Below, one piece after another: positions 18,073 through 26,624 of a stretch of DNA of 64,000 nucleotides (its first letter is position 1; each line of letters opens with the position of its first letter). Source of the DNA: Streptomyces coryli (GTDB lineage Bacteria; Actinomycetota; Actinomycetes; Streptomycetales; Streptomycetaceae); NCBI RefSeq assembly GCF_011044975.1, contig NZ_JAAKZV010000002.1, forward strand, positions 79,453 to 143,452, read 5' to 3'. A model generated the notes under the pieces. The model searched no databases. It had not been told where the DNA came from and was given only the letters and a program-made list of their open reading frames with translations. The position numbers and the translations under genes were made by a program.

Positions 18073-19047
18073 TCAGTCGTCGTAGAGAGCGCGGCCCTTT
18101 TGAAAGCGCCAGAACGAGAGGGTGAGCACGAGCACGCACACAAAGGTCAGCAGCCCGGCGGCCGAGGCGTAGCCGAACCGGTAGTACTCGAAGCCGCTCT
18201 GGTAGATGAACGCCGGCAGCACCCTCGTCGAGTCGCCGGGGCCGCCCTGCGTGATCAGCACGACCAGGCCGAAGCTCTGCGAGACGCTGATGACCAGGGT
18301 GACGAAGACGAAGGTGGTTGTCGGCACCAGCGCCGGCCAGGTGATGGTGGTGAACCGCCGCCACGGCCCGGCCCCGTCGATGGCCGCCGCCTCGTACAGG
18401 TCGGTGGGCAGGTCCTGCAGCGCGGCCAGGTAGATCACCGCGGCGTAGCCCACCCCGCCCCACACCGCCATGATCATGAAGGCGGGCAGGGCCCAGTCCG
18501 AGGAGGCGAACCAGGCCGGCGGGTCGTCGATCCCCACCGACCGCAGCACCTCGTTGACCATGCCGGAGGAGGGGTTGAGCAGGAGCAGCCAGGTCATGCC
18601 GATGGCGACCTGGTTGACGATGTAGGGGAGGAAGAAGATGGTGCGCAGCGCCGCCCGGCCGGGCACCGGCCGGTTGAGGGCGATGGCGAGGCCGAGGCCG
18701 AACAGCACGCTGAGCGGGACGCTGACGCCGGTGTAGATGCCGGTGAGCTTGAAGCTGTGCCAGAAGCGGTCGTCGCTCAGCAGCTCGGTGAAGTTGGCCA
18801 GGCCGGTGAACCGCACGCCGCCGAGCCCGGAGACCACGTCCCAGTCGGTGAAGGCGATCAGTACCGCCGCCACCACCGGGATCAGCGTGAAGAGCAGCAT
18901 TCCGACCAGGTTCGGGGCGATGAACCACCAGCCGGCCGTGCCGTCGGTGTGGCGGGCGCGCCGGGGACGGCCCGGTCGGCCGGCGCGGGGCGCGGGTGCA
19001 TCCCGCCGCCGCGCCGCGGCCGTGGCGGGCGCCGGTGCCGCAGCCAT
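18073..19047 (-). CDS. Sugar ABC transporter permease (MalF-like)
   Basis: The 324-residue protein has an N-terminal arginine/proline-rich cytosolic tail, then WWFIAPNLVGMLLFTLIPVV and five further hydrophobic segments. The EAA loop is LYEAAAIDGAGPWRRFTTIT. Its ATG overlaps the stop of the binding-protein gene by one base (TGATG), so it is translationally coupled. It pairs with the MalG-like permease 20 bp downstream to form the importer channel. Confidence 0.88.
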   Translation of the reverse strand: MAAAPAPATAAARRRDAPAPRAGRPGRPRRARHTDGTAGWWFIAPNLVGMLLFTLIPVVAAVLIAFTDWDVVSGLGGVRFTGLANFTELLSDDRFWHSFKLTGIYTGVSVPLSVLFGLGLAIALNRPVPGRAALRTIFFLPYIVNQVAIGMTWLLLLNPSSGMVNEVLRSVGIDDPPAWFASSDWALPAFMIMAVWGGVGYAAVIYLAALQDLPTDLYEAAAIDGAGPWRRFTTITWPALVPTTTFVFVTLVISVSQSFGLVVLITQGGPGDSTRVLPAFIYQSGFEYYRFGYASAAGLLTFVCVLVLTLSFWRFQKGRALYDD

Positions 19048-20357
19048 CAGCTGTCCTTCGCGATGGCCTGGTCGGCGCGCTTCTTCAGGGTGGTCACCCA
19101 GTCGTCCACCGACGTCTCGCCGAGCAGCATCTTGGCGCGGCTCTCCATGAACGCCTTGTACACGCCCGCGTAGCCGGTCGCGACGGTGTCGACGGGTATC
19201 CGGGTGTCCTTGTCCAGCAGCACCCGGCGCACCGACTCGACGTCGTAGACCTTCTCCCGGTCCTTGCCGAGCAGTTCCTTCATGATCGTCTCGTCGTCGA
19301 TGCCGTCGAGCAGGTACGGCACCCGGCCGCCCTTGATCATCGGAACGGAGCCGTCCGGGATCATCCAGAAGCGCGCCAGGTCCCAGGCGGCTTCCTTGTG
19401 ACGGGTCTTGGGGTTGATGCAGATGTCGTTGCCGATGAATCCCGGATTCCAGTACTTCTCGCCAGGCACCCGCGGCATCGGCAGGGCGGAGACCTTGAAG
19501 TCGCGGGGGAACTCCTTGGTGTCGCTGATGTAGCGGGTGTTGAAGGTGCTGGCGATCCACAGGCCGACCTTGCCCTGCAGAAATGGGGTGTGCTGGTAGA
19601 CGTCCAGCTTCTGCGCCACCACCTCCTCGTACGGGAAGGCGATCTTCTTGTCCAGCGCGTCCCGCCAGGCCCGGCCGTACTCCCGGTAGGCCGGGTCGGC
19701 GAAGCGGGACTTCCGGCCGCCTCTGGCGTAGTAGTTGTCGGCGCCCAGGGTGATCCGCGGGGTGTCCGGGTAGAAGAGCATCCCGTAGCGGTTCTTGCCG
19801 GCGATCGCCTCCGCCGCCTTGGTGAAGTCGTCGATGGTCCACTTCTCCGGGATGGTGACCCCGGCCTCGGCCAGCAGATCCTGGTTGACGAAGACGAGGT
19901 GCGGGTCGCGCGCGCACACCAGGCTGTGCAGCTTCCCGTCGAACCACACCGCCTCCGAGCGCTCCGGGTCGGCCAGCGAGGTGAAGGCCTGGTCCTTCTG
20001 CACCCGGTCGGTGAGGTCCGCGGCGAGGCCCGACTTCACCCGCTGGGCGAGGTATTGCAGCCCGTACGAGAAGTACACGTCGATCGGGGCGCCGCCCTGC
20101 AGCGCGGTGTCCAGCTTGACGTTGCCCTGCGGGTCGTTGACGTAGCGGTGGTACTTCACCTTCAGCTTCGGGTGCTTCTTCTCGAAGGCCGCGATGACGT
20201 CGTTGGGGCCGTTCTCCGGCGGTACGCCGCCCCACATGTTCAGGGTCGTGCCGCCGCCCGGGGTCTTGGGTCCGCAGGCGGACAGCGCGGTGCCCGCGGC
20301 GGTGGCGGCTAGGCCGGTCAGCACGCCGCGTCGGCTCGGCCAGGTGTGGGAGTGCAT
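19047..20357 (-). CDS. Sugar ABC transporter substrate-binding lipoprotein
   Basis: The 436-residue protein has a signal MHSHTWPSRRGVLTGLAATA with a twin arginine, and a lipobox ALSAC with cysteine 28. The mature part has the CUT1 family-1 binding-protein pattern: LNMWGGVPPENGPNDVIAAF, VYFSYGLQYLAQRVKSG, HLVFVNQDLLAEAGVTIPEK and NPGFIGNDICINPKTRHKEA. It would be membrane-anchored and deliver an oligosaccharide or similar ligand to the two permeases. The cluster's oxidoreductase and dioxygenases suggest the ligand is later oxidised. A shared motif sits 104 bp upstream. Confidence 0.88.
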   Translation of the reverse strand: MHSHTWPSRRGVLTGLAATAAGTALSACGPKTPGGGTTLNMWGGVPPENGPNDVIAAFEKKHPKLKVKYHRYVNDPQGNVKLDTALQGGAPIDVYFSYGLQYLAQRVKSGLAADLTDRVQKDQAFTSLADPERSEAVWFDGKLHSLVCARDPHLVFVNQDLLAEAGVTIPEKWTIDDFTKAAEAIAGKNRYGMLFYPDTPRITLGADNYYARGGRKSRFADPAYREYGRAWRDALDKKIAFPYEEVVAQKLDVYQHTPFLQGKVGLWIASTFNTRYISDTKEFPRDFKVSALPMPRVPGEKYWNPGFIGNDICINPKTRHKEAAWDLARFWMIPDGSVPMIKGGRVPYLLDGIDDETIMKELLGKDREKVYDVESVRRVLLDKDTRIPVDTVATGYAGVYKAFMESRAKMLLGETSVDDWVTTLKKRADQAIAKDS

Positions 20358-20460
20358 AAGATCAACCCTTCTGTGGCGATCCGTCCCCCGCCGTCCCGCG
20401 GGCTTGGGTCACAATCGCACCGTGACCGGGAGCGGAACATGCCCGAGGTCGGGTTTTCTT

Positions 20461-20473
20461 TGCACTCAACCGT
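20461..20473 (-). promoter_or_regulatory. Shared AraC-type motif, site B
   Basis: The site is identical over 13 bases to site A (ACGGTTGAGTGCA on the minus strand). It has the same orientation relative to the downstream ABC operon, 104 bp from its first start codon. Confidence 0.5.
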
Positions 20474-20503
20474 CCATCAGCGGCGGGAAGCGGCCCGATG
20501 GGT

Positions 20504-21325
20504 TTACTGGCGGGCCCGGTAGCGGCGCGGCGACATCCCCATCACGGCCTTGAACTGCCGGCTGAAGAGGAAGACGTCCGGATACCCGAACTCCGCCGCC
20601 ACCTCCGCGATCGAGTCCGGCACCTCGTCCAGCCGCAGCGCCGCCTGATGGATCCGGCGGCGCACCAGCCACACCTTGGGAGGCACCCCGAAGGTCTGCC
20701 GGAAGCGCCGGGTGAAGTACTCCGGCGAAAGACCCACCACCCGGGCCAGCTCCTCGGGCCGCACCCGCCGGGTGATCCGCCGGTCCGCGTACTGCTCCAG
20801 CAGCCGGCGCTGCGCGATGTCCATCCGCCGGCCGCTGCCGCGCTGTTCGCCCGCCAGCCGGAAGATTCCCGTGAAGAGGACCAGCAGCAGGGCGGGCAGC
20901 CGCTGGTCGCGGTACGGGGCGCTGGCGGCGAGCTCGGCGATCAGCATGTCGAAGGTGGCCCGCAGCTCCCAGGCGTCCGGCAGTACGAGCACGGCATCCG
21001 GATCGCCCGGGCCGGTCGCGGCCTCATCCTGCAGCCGGTTGAGCCGGAACCGGTACACGGTGATCGGCTGCCGCGGGTCCGCGGCCCGCAGGTCGAAGGG
21101 CACCCCGGGGCGCAGCCACATCAGGGAGCCGGGATCGAGCCGGATCCGCTCCTCGCCCGCCGTGCCCTCGCAGGATCCGGTGACCACGAGATAGACCAAG
21201 TGCTCCGGCAGTCCGCGGGGAAAGACCACCGACCACGGACGCACCACGGGCTCGTATGCGAACAAGCCGAAGTCGGCTCCCTGCGCCAGCCGTTCGAGCC
21301 AGGCCGCCTGCTGCTGCCGATCCAT
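20504..21325 (-). CDS. AraC family transcriptional regulator (2 of 3)
   Basis: From the ATG at 21325 the protein is 273 residues: MDRQQQAAWLERLAQGADFG, a cupin-like N-terminus (LVYLVVTGSCEGTAGEERIR, DPGSLMWLRPGVPF), then two HTH motifs (RPEELARVVGLSPEYFTRRF and IAEVAAEFGYPDVFLFSRQF) ending KAVMGMSPRRYRARQ. It lies between the ABC operon and the second PhyH gene and probably controls both. Its C-terminal half closely resembles that of the regulator at 22205-23131. Confidence 0.85.
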   Translation of the reverse strand: MDRQQQAAWLERLAQGADFGLFAYEPVVRPWSVVFPRGLPEHLVYLVVTGSCEGTAGEERIRLDPGSLMWLRPGVPFDLRAADPRQPITVYRFRLNRLQDEAATGPGDPDAVLVLPDAWELRATFDMLIAELAASAPYRDQRLPALLLVLFTGIFRLAGEQRGSGRRMDIAQRRLLEQYADRRITRRVRPEELARVVGLSPEYFTRRFRQTFGVPPKVWLVRRRIHQAALRLDEVPDSIAEVAAEFGYPDVFLFSRQFKAVMGMSPRRYRARQ

Positions 21326-21342
21326 GCCACCCCTGCCGCAGC

Positions 21343-21360
21343 ACCGATTGGGTGCAAAGG
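21343..21360 (+). promoter_or_regulatory. Shared AraC-type motif, site C (looser)
   Basis: ACCGATTGGGTGCAAAGG keeps the TTGnGTGCA core of sites A and B in the same orientation relative to its gene. The core ends 59 bp before the PhyH 2 start. Confidence 0.4.
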
Positions 21361-21414
21361 TTAGCCGGGCGTGGCCATGGCTCACAACGGTGCCGACTGG
21401 GACGGTTGCTGTCC

Positions 21415-22185
21415 ATGGAGACCAACGCCCCGGAGACCGGCGCCCCGGCGCTCACCCGCGATGAAGTGGGCCGCTTCCACCGGTCCGGCTACCTCGGTCC
21501 GTACGCCGCCTGCACGCCCGCCGAGATGGCGGAGCTGCGCGAGCGCATCGATCTGGAGGTGCTGCCCGCCCCTGGCCCCAACCCCGGCAATCCGCTGCAG
21601 GCGCGCCATCTCGACCGCCACCTGGTCCACGACCTGGCGACCCGCCCCGCAGTGCTCGGCAGGCTGCGCGGCCTCCTCGGAGACGACATCGTGCTGTGGA
21701 CCACGTACTTCTTCAACAAGGAGCCGGGCGCGCTGGAGCTGCCCTGGCACCAGGACGTCAACTTCTGGCCCATCGAGCCGCCGCTGAACGTGTCCATCTG
21801 GATGGCCGTCGACCACGTCACCACCGAGAACTCCTGCGTCCAGCTCATCCCCGGCTCGCACCGCACGGTCATCCCGCACCTGCCGTCCCGCCCCGGCATG
21901 TCCTTCGCCGAGGAGGCGGACCCGGCGCTGGTGGAGGCGGACAAGGCCGTGGACATGGAGCTGGCGCCCGGCGAGTTCTTCATCTTCAACGAGCGCATGC
22001 TGCACCGCTCGGCGCCGAACCACTCCACCCGCCGCCGCCTGGGCTTCTCGGCCCGCTACACGCTGCCCCAGGTCAGCATCCTGGACCAGGACTCCGCGCC
22101 GCTGTTCCCCGGGCACGCCTGTGTGCTGGTCAGCGGCAGCGACGCGATGGGCCTGAACCGCATGACCGAGCCCCCGGCCCGCTGA
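21415..22185 (+). CDS. Phytanoyl-CoA dioxygenase (PhyH) family protein 2
   Basis: This 256-residue Fe(II)/2-oxoglutarate-dependent oxygenase has HxD in LPWHQDVNFWPI (H112, D114) and distal histidine H197 in FNERMLHRSAPNHST, with a following arginine run RRRLGFSARYTLPQ. The blocks VSIWMAVDHVTTENSCVQLI and PGSHRTVIPH are family hallmarks. The ATG at 21415 is chosen because the upstream extension overlaps the divergent AraC gene and motif C. It differs clearly from PhyH 1, so two separate hydroxylation steps are likely. Confidence 0.84.
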   Translation: METNAPETGAPALTRDEVGRFHRSGYLGPYAACTPAEMAELRERIDLEVLPAPGPNPGNPLQARHLDRHLVHDLATRPAVLGRLRGLLGDDIVLWTTYFFNKEPGALELPWHQDVNFWPIEPPLNVSIWMAVDHVTTENSCVQLIPGSHRTVIPHLPSRPGMSFAEEADPALVEADKAVDMELAPGEFFIFNERMLHRSAPNHSTRRRLGFSARYTLPQVSILDQDSAPLFPGHACVLVSGSDAMGLNRMTEPPAR

Positions 22186-22204
22186 GCCGTTGGCGTCGCC
22201 GACG

Positions 22205-23131
22205 ATGGCTGACCCTTTCGCTGCGGAACAGCGTTGGCTGGAGGGCCTGTTACGGGCCGTCCACGACCCGCTCGGCGGGGCGGGCGGCCCGTGCACGTAC
22301 GGCCGCCTCGCCCCGGCCGGGCCGCTGTGGCGCCCGGCCGGGGAGTCGGCGCACCTGCTGTGCCTGGTCGTGGCGGGTTCCCTGACCGGGGAGGTGGCCG
22401 GCCTGCCGGTGCTGCTCAGCCCCGGCCGGGCGCTGTGGGTGCCGCCGGGCACCGACTGCACGCTGCGCGCCGCGACGTCGGCGGGGGCCACGGCGCCCGC
22501 GGCCTACCGGATCGGCTTCTGTGCTGCAACTGTTGAAGCCTTGGCCGCCGCGGACTGCCCGCGCCAGGCGCACCCGTTCCTGCTCGCCGAGAACGCCTGG
22601 GAGCTGCGCCCGCTGCTCGACGCGCTGGTCCGCGACCTGGACACCCGGGCGCCGCTGGCGCTGCTGCGTTCCCGGTCGCTGCTGGTCGCCGCGCTGGCGA
22701 CGCTGCTGCGCGGCGCGGACCGGGAGCCCGCGGCGGCCGGGACCGTACCCGGCCGGCCGGCGCCGCTGACGGCCCGGCAGCGCGCGGCACTCGAGGCGTA
22801 CGCCGACGCCCACCCGGCCGCACGGCCGTCGGTGCGCGAGCTCGCGGTGGCGGCCGGACTGTCCGAGGCCGAGTTCCGGCGGCGGTTCAGGGCGGCGTAC
22901 CGGCTCTCGGCGCGCAGCTGGCTGCTGCGCCGCCGGATCCACGCGGCGGCGCGGATGCTGGACGAGGCGGACCGGACCAGCGTCGGCGCGGTCGCGGGGC
23001 GGTTCGGGTACACGGACGTCTTCCTCTTCAGCCGCCAGTTCAAGGCGGTGCTGGGCATGTCGCCGCGGGCGTGGCGGGAGCGGGCGCGGCGCGCCCCCGC
23101 CCCCGCCCCCGCCGGCCGTCAGGCCGAGTGA
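22205..23131 (+). CDS. AraC family transcriptional regulator (3 of 3)
   Basis: The 308-residue protein starts MADPFAAEQRWLEGLLRAVH. It has a sensor half (LLCLVVAGSLTGEVAGLPVL, SPGRALWVPPGTDCTLR) and a double HTH (VRELAVAAGLSEAEFRRRFR; VGAVAGRFGYTDVFLFSRQF) ending MSPRAWRERARR. It starts 19 bp after the PhyH 2 stop, so the two are probably co-transcribed. Its last 13 bp overlap the convergent phosphatase gene. A TTG at 22190 is a possible earlier start. Confidence 0.84.
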   Translation: MADPFAAEQRWLEGLLRAVHDPLGGAGGPCTYGRLAPAGPLWRPAGESAHLLCLVVAGSLTGEVAGLPVLLSPGRALWVPPGTDCTLRAATSAGATAPAAYRIGFCAATVEALAAADCPRQAHPFLLAENAWELRPLLDALVRDLDTRAPLALLRSRSLLVAALATLLRGADREPAAAGTVPGRPAPLTARQRAALEAYADAHPAARPSVRELAVAAGLSEAEFRRRFRAAYRLSARSWLLRRRIHAAARMLDEADRTSVGAVAGRFGYTDVFLFSRQFKAVLGMSPRAWRERARRAPAPAPAGRQAE

Positions 23132-24768
23132 ATGTGCGGGTCACCGTTCTCGACGGCGAACTTCTTCAGCGTGTAGACCGGGTCGTCGGGACTGGTCACC
23201 TTGTCCACGCCCTTGTAGTAGACCTTCATACGGTCGGCGGTCAGGTCGGTGATCACGTAACCGCAGTGCAGATCGGCCCACTTCATCTGCGGGTTGACCC
23301 GTCTGCGGACCTGCCGGGCCTCGTTCGCCGCCGGGTTGAAGTCCTGGGCGCTGGTGATGGACAGGCTGGTGAATTCGACGCCGAGCGGGGCGGACTCCGG
23401 CACGTCCAGGTCCGACGGCAGCTCGGAGACGTAGCCGCAGTGCACATCGCCGGTGAGGACGACGAAGTTCTTCAGGTCCCCGCCGGTGCGGGCGGCCCGT
23501 ACGGCGTCGAAGAGGCGCTGCTGGGAGGCCCGGTAGCCGTCCCAGTTGTGCGCGGAATAGGTGGGCGCCGCGGTCGTGGAGCTGGCGGTGTTGGTGAGGG
23601 CCATCAGGACGCCCTGCGGGACGATGTTCCAGCGGGCCGGGGTGGCGGTGAGCCCGTCGCGGAGCCACCGCTCCTGCGCGTCCCCGAGGATGCTGCGGGC
23701 CGGGTCGCGGCGGGCGGGGGAGTCCGGGATGGTGTTCGGGGTGAGTGCGGCCGACCGGTACTGCCGGGCGTCGGCCATGTCGAACTGCGCGAGGCCGCCC
23801 CAGCGCAGCCGCCGGTACAGCCGGGCGTCGGGTCCGCTGGGCCGCTGCGGCAGCCGCAGCGGCATGTGCTCCCAGAAGGCCCGGTACGCGGCGGCCTGGC
23901 GCAGCAACTGCGCCTCGGTAGTGGCCTGGTAGTCGTCCCACACCTCGTGGTCGTCCCACATCACCGCCCAGGGCACGTGCCGGTGCGCGGCGATCACCTC
24001 GGGCTGGCTGTTGTAGAGCGCGTAGCGCAGCCGGTACTGGTCGAGGGTGGTGGTCTCGACGGCCAGCTCCGCCGGAAGCCCTGCGGGTATCTGCCGTCCC
24101 GGGTTGATCTGTTGGACCGGGTACTCGTAGAGGTAGTCGCCGAGGAAGAAGACCATGTCCAGTTCGTGCGCACCGATATCGGCCATCGTCTGGAAGTAGC
24201 CGGCCCGGTAGTTCATGCAGGAGGCGAAGGCGTAACGCATCGCCGGCATCGTCCCGGCGGCCGGCGCCGTGCGGGTACGGGCCGGTTCGCTGAGGTGCCC
24301 GCCGGCGGAGAACCGGTACCAGTAGGCGGTACCCGGCCGCAGCCCCCGGACGTCGGCGTGCACGGAGTACGCGTACTCCGCCACCGCCTCCTCGCTCCCG
24401 GACGCGACCACGCGCCGGAAGCCCTCGTCGGTCGCCACCTGCCACTTCACCTCGACCGCGAGCCCGGGGACCATCCCGGCCAGCGGGGCGAGCGGCTCCG
24501 GCGCGAGGCGGGTCCACAGCACCACGGAGTCGGTGGTGGGATCCCCGGAGGCGACCCCCATCCGGAAGGGATAGTCGAAGGCGGCGCGGCCACGGTCAGC
24601 GGCAAAGGCCGCAGTGGCCGGCAGCTGCAGCGCGAACGCCAGCCCGGCGGCGCCACCGCCCATCGCGAGCAGGAAGCGTCTTCGGTCGTGGGCGGCGAGG
24701 GAGGACAGCGACCGCCGGAATCGGGCGTCGCGTGCGGCATGACCCGGCTCTGTACGCGAGATCGGCAT
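23119..24768 (-). CDS. phoD: PhoD-like alkaline phosphatase/phosphodiesterase, Tat-exported
   Basis: The 549-residue protein has a Tat signal (AAHDRRRFLLAMGGGAAGLA) ending near TAAFAAD. It is followed by the PhoD N-terminal domain (FRMGVASGDPTTDSVVLWTR) and the metallophosphatase core: FASCMNYRAGYF, MVFFLGDYLYEY, VMWDDHEVWDDY and FVVLTGDVHCGYVSEL. These supply the metal ligands of PhoD phosphodiesterases. It would be secreted folded and release phosphate from diesters. The ATG at 24768 is preferred although MYPRPLPLYVGAM from 24804 is in frame. I saw no clear pho box. A GTGCAAAGG motif lies about 60 bp upstream, similar to site C. Confidence 0.87.
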   Translation of the reverse strand: MPISRTEPGHAARDARFRRSLSSLAAHDRRRFLLAMGGGAAGLAFALQLPATAAFAADRGRAAFDYPFRMGVASGDPTTDSVVLWTRLAPEPLAPLAGMVPGLAVEVKWQVATDEGFRRVVASGSEEAVAEYAYSVHADVRGLRPGTAYWYRFSAGGHLSEPARTRTAPAAGTMPAMRYAFASCMNYRAGYFQTMADIGAHELDMVFFLGDYLYEYPVQQINPGRQIPAGLPAELAVETTTLDQYRLRYALYNSQPEVIAAHRHVPWAVMWDDHEVWDDYQATTEAQLLRQAAAYRAFWEHMPLRLPQRPSGPDARLYRRLRWGGLAQFDMADARQYRSAALTPNTIPDSPARRDPARSILGDAQERWLRDGLTATPARWNIVPQGVLMALTNTASSTTAAPTYSAHNWDGYRASQQRLFDAVRAARTGGDLKNFVVLTGDVHCGYVSELPSDLDVPESAPLGVEFTSLSITSAQDFNPAANEARQVRRRVNPQMKWADLHCGYVITDLTADRMKVYYKGVDKVTSPDDPVYTLKKFAVENGDPHIHSA

Positions 24769-24826
24769 CGCGCCAACGTAGAGCGGCAGCGGCCGGGGGT
24801 ACATGGACCGAATCCACGAGACATGA

Positions 24827-24835
24827 CCTTTGCAC
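24827..24835 (-). promoter_or_regulatory. Shared AraC-type motif, site D (weak)
   Basis: GTGCAAAGG on the minus strand matches the 3' part of site C exactly, in the same orientation and at a similar distance (about 60 bp) from the phosphatase start. Nine bases alone are weak evidence. Confidence 0.25.
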
Positions 24836-24906
24836 GACGCAAGCGCGACTGCGATGACGAGCAGAAGCCGACTCCTCCGCCCCAGTGAGCGATTCGGCGG
24901 GCCGCC

Positions 24907-25060
24907 CTAGCGCTTGCGGGCCACGCCTCCGTACACCGAGACCTGCGCGTCCGTCACCGTCTGAGCCGTGCCGACCGCGACCGGGTCCGGCCGCGGGCGC
25001 GGGAGGGACGAGACGCCCGGGGCGATGAGGTCGAGGCCAGGGGTCCACGAGCGGCGTGCT
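24907..25060 (-). pseudogene. C-terminal remnant of an unidentified protein
   Basis: The frame ending at 24907 reads LDLIAPGVSSLPRPRP then DPVAVGTAQTVTDAQVSVYG and a basic end. The composition is protein-like, but no start or domain is visible. It lies just outside the first tRNA-Pro fragment, so it may be the truncated end of a chromosomal gene. Confidence 0.25.
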
Positions 25061-25135
25061 CGACCTCGGAGCGATCGACCGGAGAACGACAGAAGGGCCC
25101 TCACAGGTGTTGACCTGCGAAGACCCTTCGGAATG

Positions 25136-25254
25136 TCGGGACGGCGGGATTTGAACCCACGACCCCTTGACCTCCAGCTCAGGTGCCCCTGAGCGGCGTG
25201 CTCCGGTCCTTCCTCGAGGTCGGCAACCAGCGTACTCAGCCGAGTAAAGGAGTC
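25136..25254 (-). repeat. tRNA-Pro 3' fragment (att-like site 1) with 28-bp arm
   Basis: On the minus strand this carries the 3' half of tRNA-Pro: the T arm GGTTCAAATCC and acceptor strand CGTCCCG, through to the anticodon region, with one or two mismatches to the intact gene at 63835-63908. There is no 5' half, so it cannot be a tRNA. Bases 25227-25254 are identical to 47347-47374 beside site 3. A hairpin follows on the minus-strand downstream side (about 25090-25134). The most economical reading is a residual attachment site. Confidence 0.75.
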
Positions 25255-25279
25255 GAGTGAACCCGGAGGGACCCCGGGT

Positions 25280-25440
25280 TCACACCTCGCCGAAGGTGAA
25301 GATCCCGTCCAGCCGGTCCGCTACCAGTGCGGTGGCGACCGGTGCCTCCCGGCCGCCCCGGGTGTCGATCCGCACCAGCCGCCGCGCGAGGTCCGTCGCA
25401 CCGCGCCAGGCGTCCGCGCGTTCATCGGGGTGCTCCCGGG
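25280..25440 (-). pseudogene. Short protein-like C-terminal fragment
   Basis: A minus-strand frame ends with WRGATDLARRLVRIDTRGGR then EAPVATALVADRLDGIFTF before a stop at 25280. It follows the LacI gene in another frame and has no convincing start. It may be the remains of a gene cut by the island junction. I do not recognise the family. Confidence 0.2.
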
Positions 25441-25457
25441 GGTGTGGTGAGTCGTCG

Positions 25458-26495
25458 TCATATGCGGTGCTGGGGCGCTGGTGCGGCCCGGGTGCTGTCG
25501 CGCACCACCAGGGTCGGCACGAGTGCGATATGCGCGTGCGGACCGCGCTCGGCATCCTTGGCCAGGCTCGCCGCGGCCAGCAGCCGCACCGCCTCCGCGG
25601 CGATCCGGTCGCGGGGCTGATGGACTGTGGTCAGGGCCGGTTCGGCCAGCCGGGAGAACTCGATGTCGTCGTATCCGGTCACCTGCACCTGCCGGGGCAC
25701 CGAGAAACCGTGGGCCCGGCAGGCGCGGGTGGCCCCGAGCGCGATGAGGTCATCGGCGCATACGAGCGCGTCCGGAAGGCCGCCCTCCGCGATCAGCCGG
25801 GCCACGGCCTCCTCGCCCCACTCGACGCTGTAGTCCCCGAGTAGCACCTCGTGCGGTTTCACCTCGATGTTCAGCTCCTCGGCACGCCGCCGGAACCCGG
25901 CGAACCGCTGCTCAGTGGAGGAGTGGGTCATCAGCGAGCCGATGTAGGCCGCGGACCGCGCCCCGCCGTCGTGGAGGTGGTCCATGACCTGCCGCATCGC
26001 CGCGACGTCGTCGACGCCGACCCAGTCGGTGGTGGTGCCGTCGACGAATCGGTCGAGCTGGACGAGCGGCAGCTGCTCCGCGGTCTGCTGTACGGCGGGC
26101 CGGCTGTCGACGCCATGGCTCGGGCTGACGATGATGCCGTCGACGTTGCGCGCGGCGAGCGAGGCCAGCCGGCGCGCCTCGATCCGCGGGTCGGAGCGCG
26201 CGTCGCACAGGAACAGCTCCTTGCCCTCCTTCCCCAGGGCGTGTTCCACGCTCTCTACCAGGGAGGTGAAGAACGGGTTGGTGATGCTGGGCACGACCAT
26301 CCCCACGGTGTCGGTGCGGCTGTTGCGCAGCGACCTGGCGATGACATTGACCTGATAGCCCAGGTCGTCGGCGGCGCGGCGGACCTTGCGTTCGACCGCG
26401 GCCGAGAACTGGCCCCGCCCGGAGAGCACCCGCGACACGGTGGCGGTGGAGACACCGGCCCGCTCGGCGACCTGAGCGATCGTGACCCGCTGCAA
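25458..26495 (-). CDS. LacI family transcriptional regulator
   Basis: Starting at the TTG at 26495, behind AGGAAGG with good spacing, the 345-residue protein begins with RVTIAQVAERAGVSTATVSR (HTH) and the hinge YQVNVIARSLRNSRT. The periplasmic-binding-like core follows (VGMVVPSITNPFFTSLVESV, IIVSPSHGVDSRP, ALVCADDLIALGATRA, VTGYDDIEFSRLAEP). The usual longer GTG start would place operator DNA inside the gene. With the TTG start the palindrome GCAATCGATTGC overlaps the start itself. It divergently faces the BtpA-kinase-ABC operon and most likely represses both, with release by a sugar-like effector. Confidence 0.85.
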   Translation of the reverse strand: MQRVTIAQVAERAGVSTATVSRVLSGRGQFSAAVERKVRRAADDLGYQVNVIARSLRNSRTDTVGMVVPSITNPFFTSLVESVEHALGKEGKELFLCDARSDPRIEARRLASLAARNVDGIIVSPSHGVDSRPAVQQTAEQLPLVQLDRFVDGTTTDWVGVDDVAAMRQVMDHLHDGGARSAAYIGSLMTHSSTEQRFAGFRRRAEELNIEVKPHEVLLGDYSVEWGEEAVARLIAEGGLPDALVCADDLIALGATRACRAHGFSVPRQVQVTGYDDIEFSRLAEPALTTVHQPRDRIAAEAVRLLAAASLAKDAERGPHAHIALVPTLVVRDSTRAAPAPQHRI

Positions 26496-26503
26496 TCGAT
26501 TGC
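26492..26503. promoter_or_regulatory. LacI operator candidate 1
   Basis: GCAATCGATTGC is a perfect 12-bp palindrome overlapping the start codon of lacI itself. It contains the CG centre typical of LacI operators. Confidence 0.6.
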
Positions 26504-26624
26504 CTTCCTGCCCGGAAACATGGCGGTCACCTGGCTCAAATACCGATGTGACCTGACGTGTTTCATCAGCATAGAGCCTTGACACGGCTGCTGACCCTTG
26601 CCTACGGTCCTCCGCAGTTCAACT

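Noticed and set aside
23071-24888. 605-codon plus-strand frame opposite phoD
   Set aside because: Shadow. PhoD on the minus strand has signal peptide and metal motifs.
25136-25180. Functional tRNA at the first fragment
   Set aside because: No 5' acceptor strand, D arm or complete anticodon arm. The same holds for 34394 and 47254.
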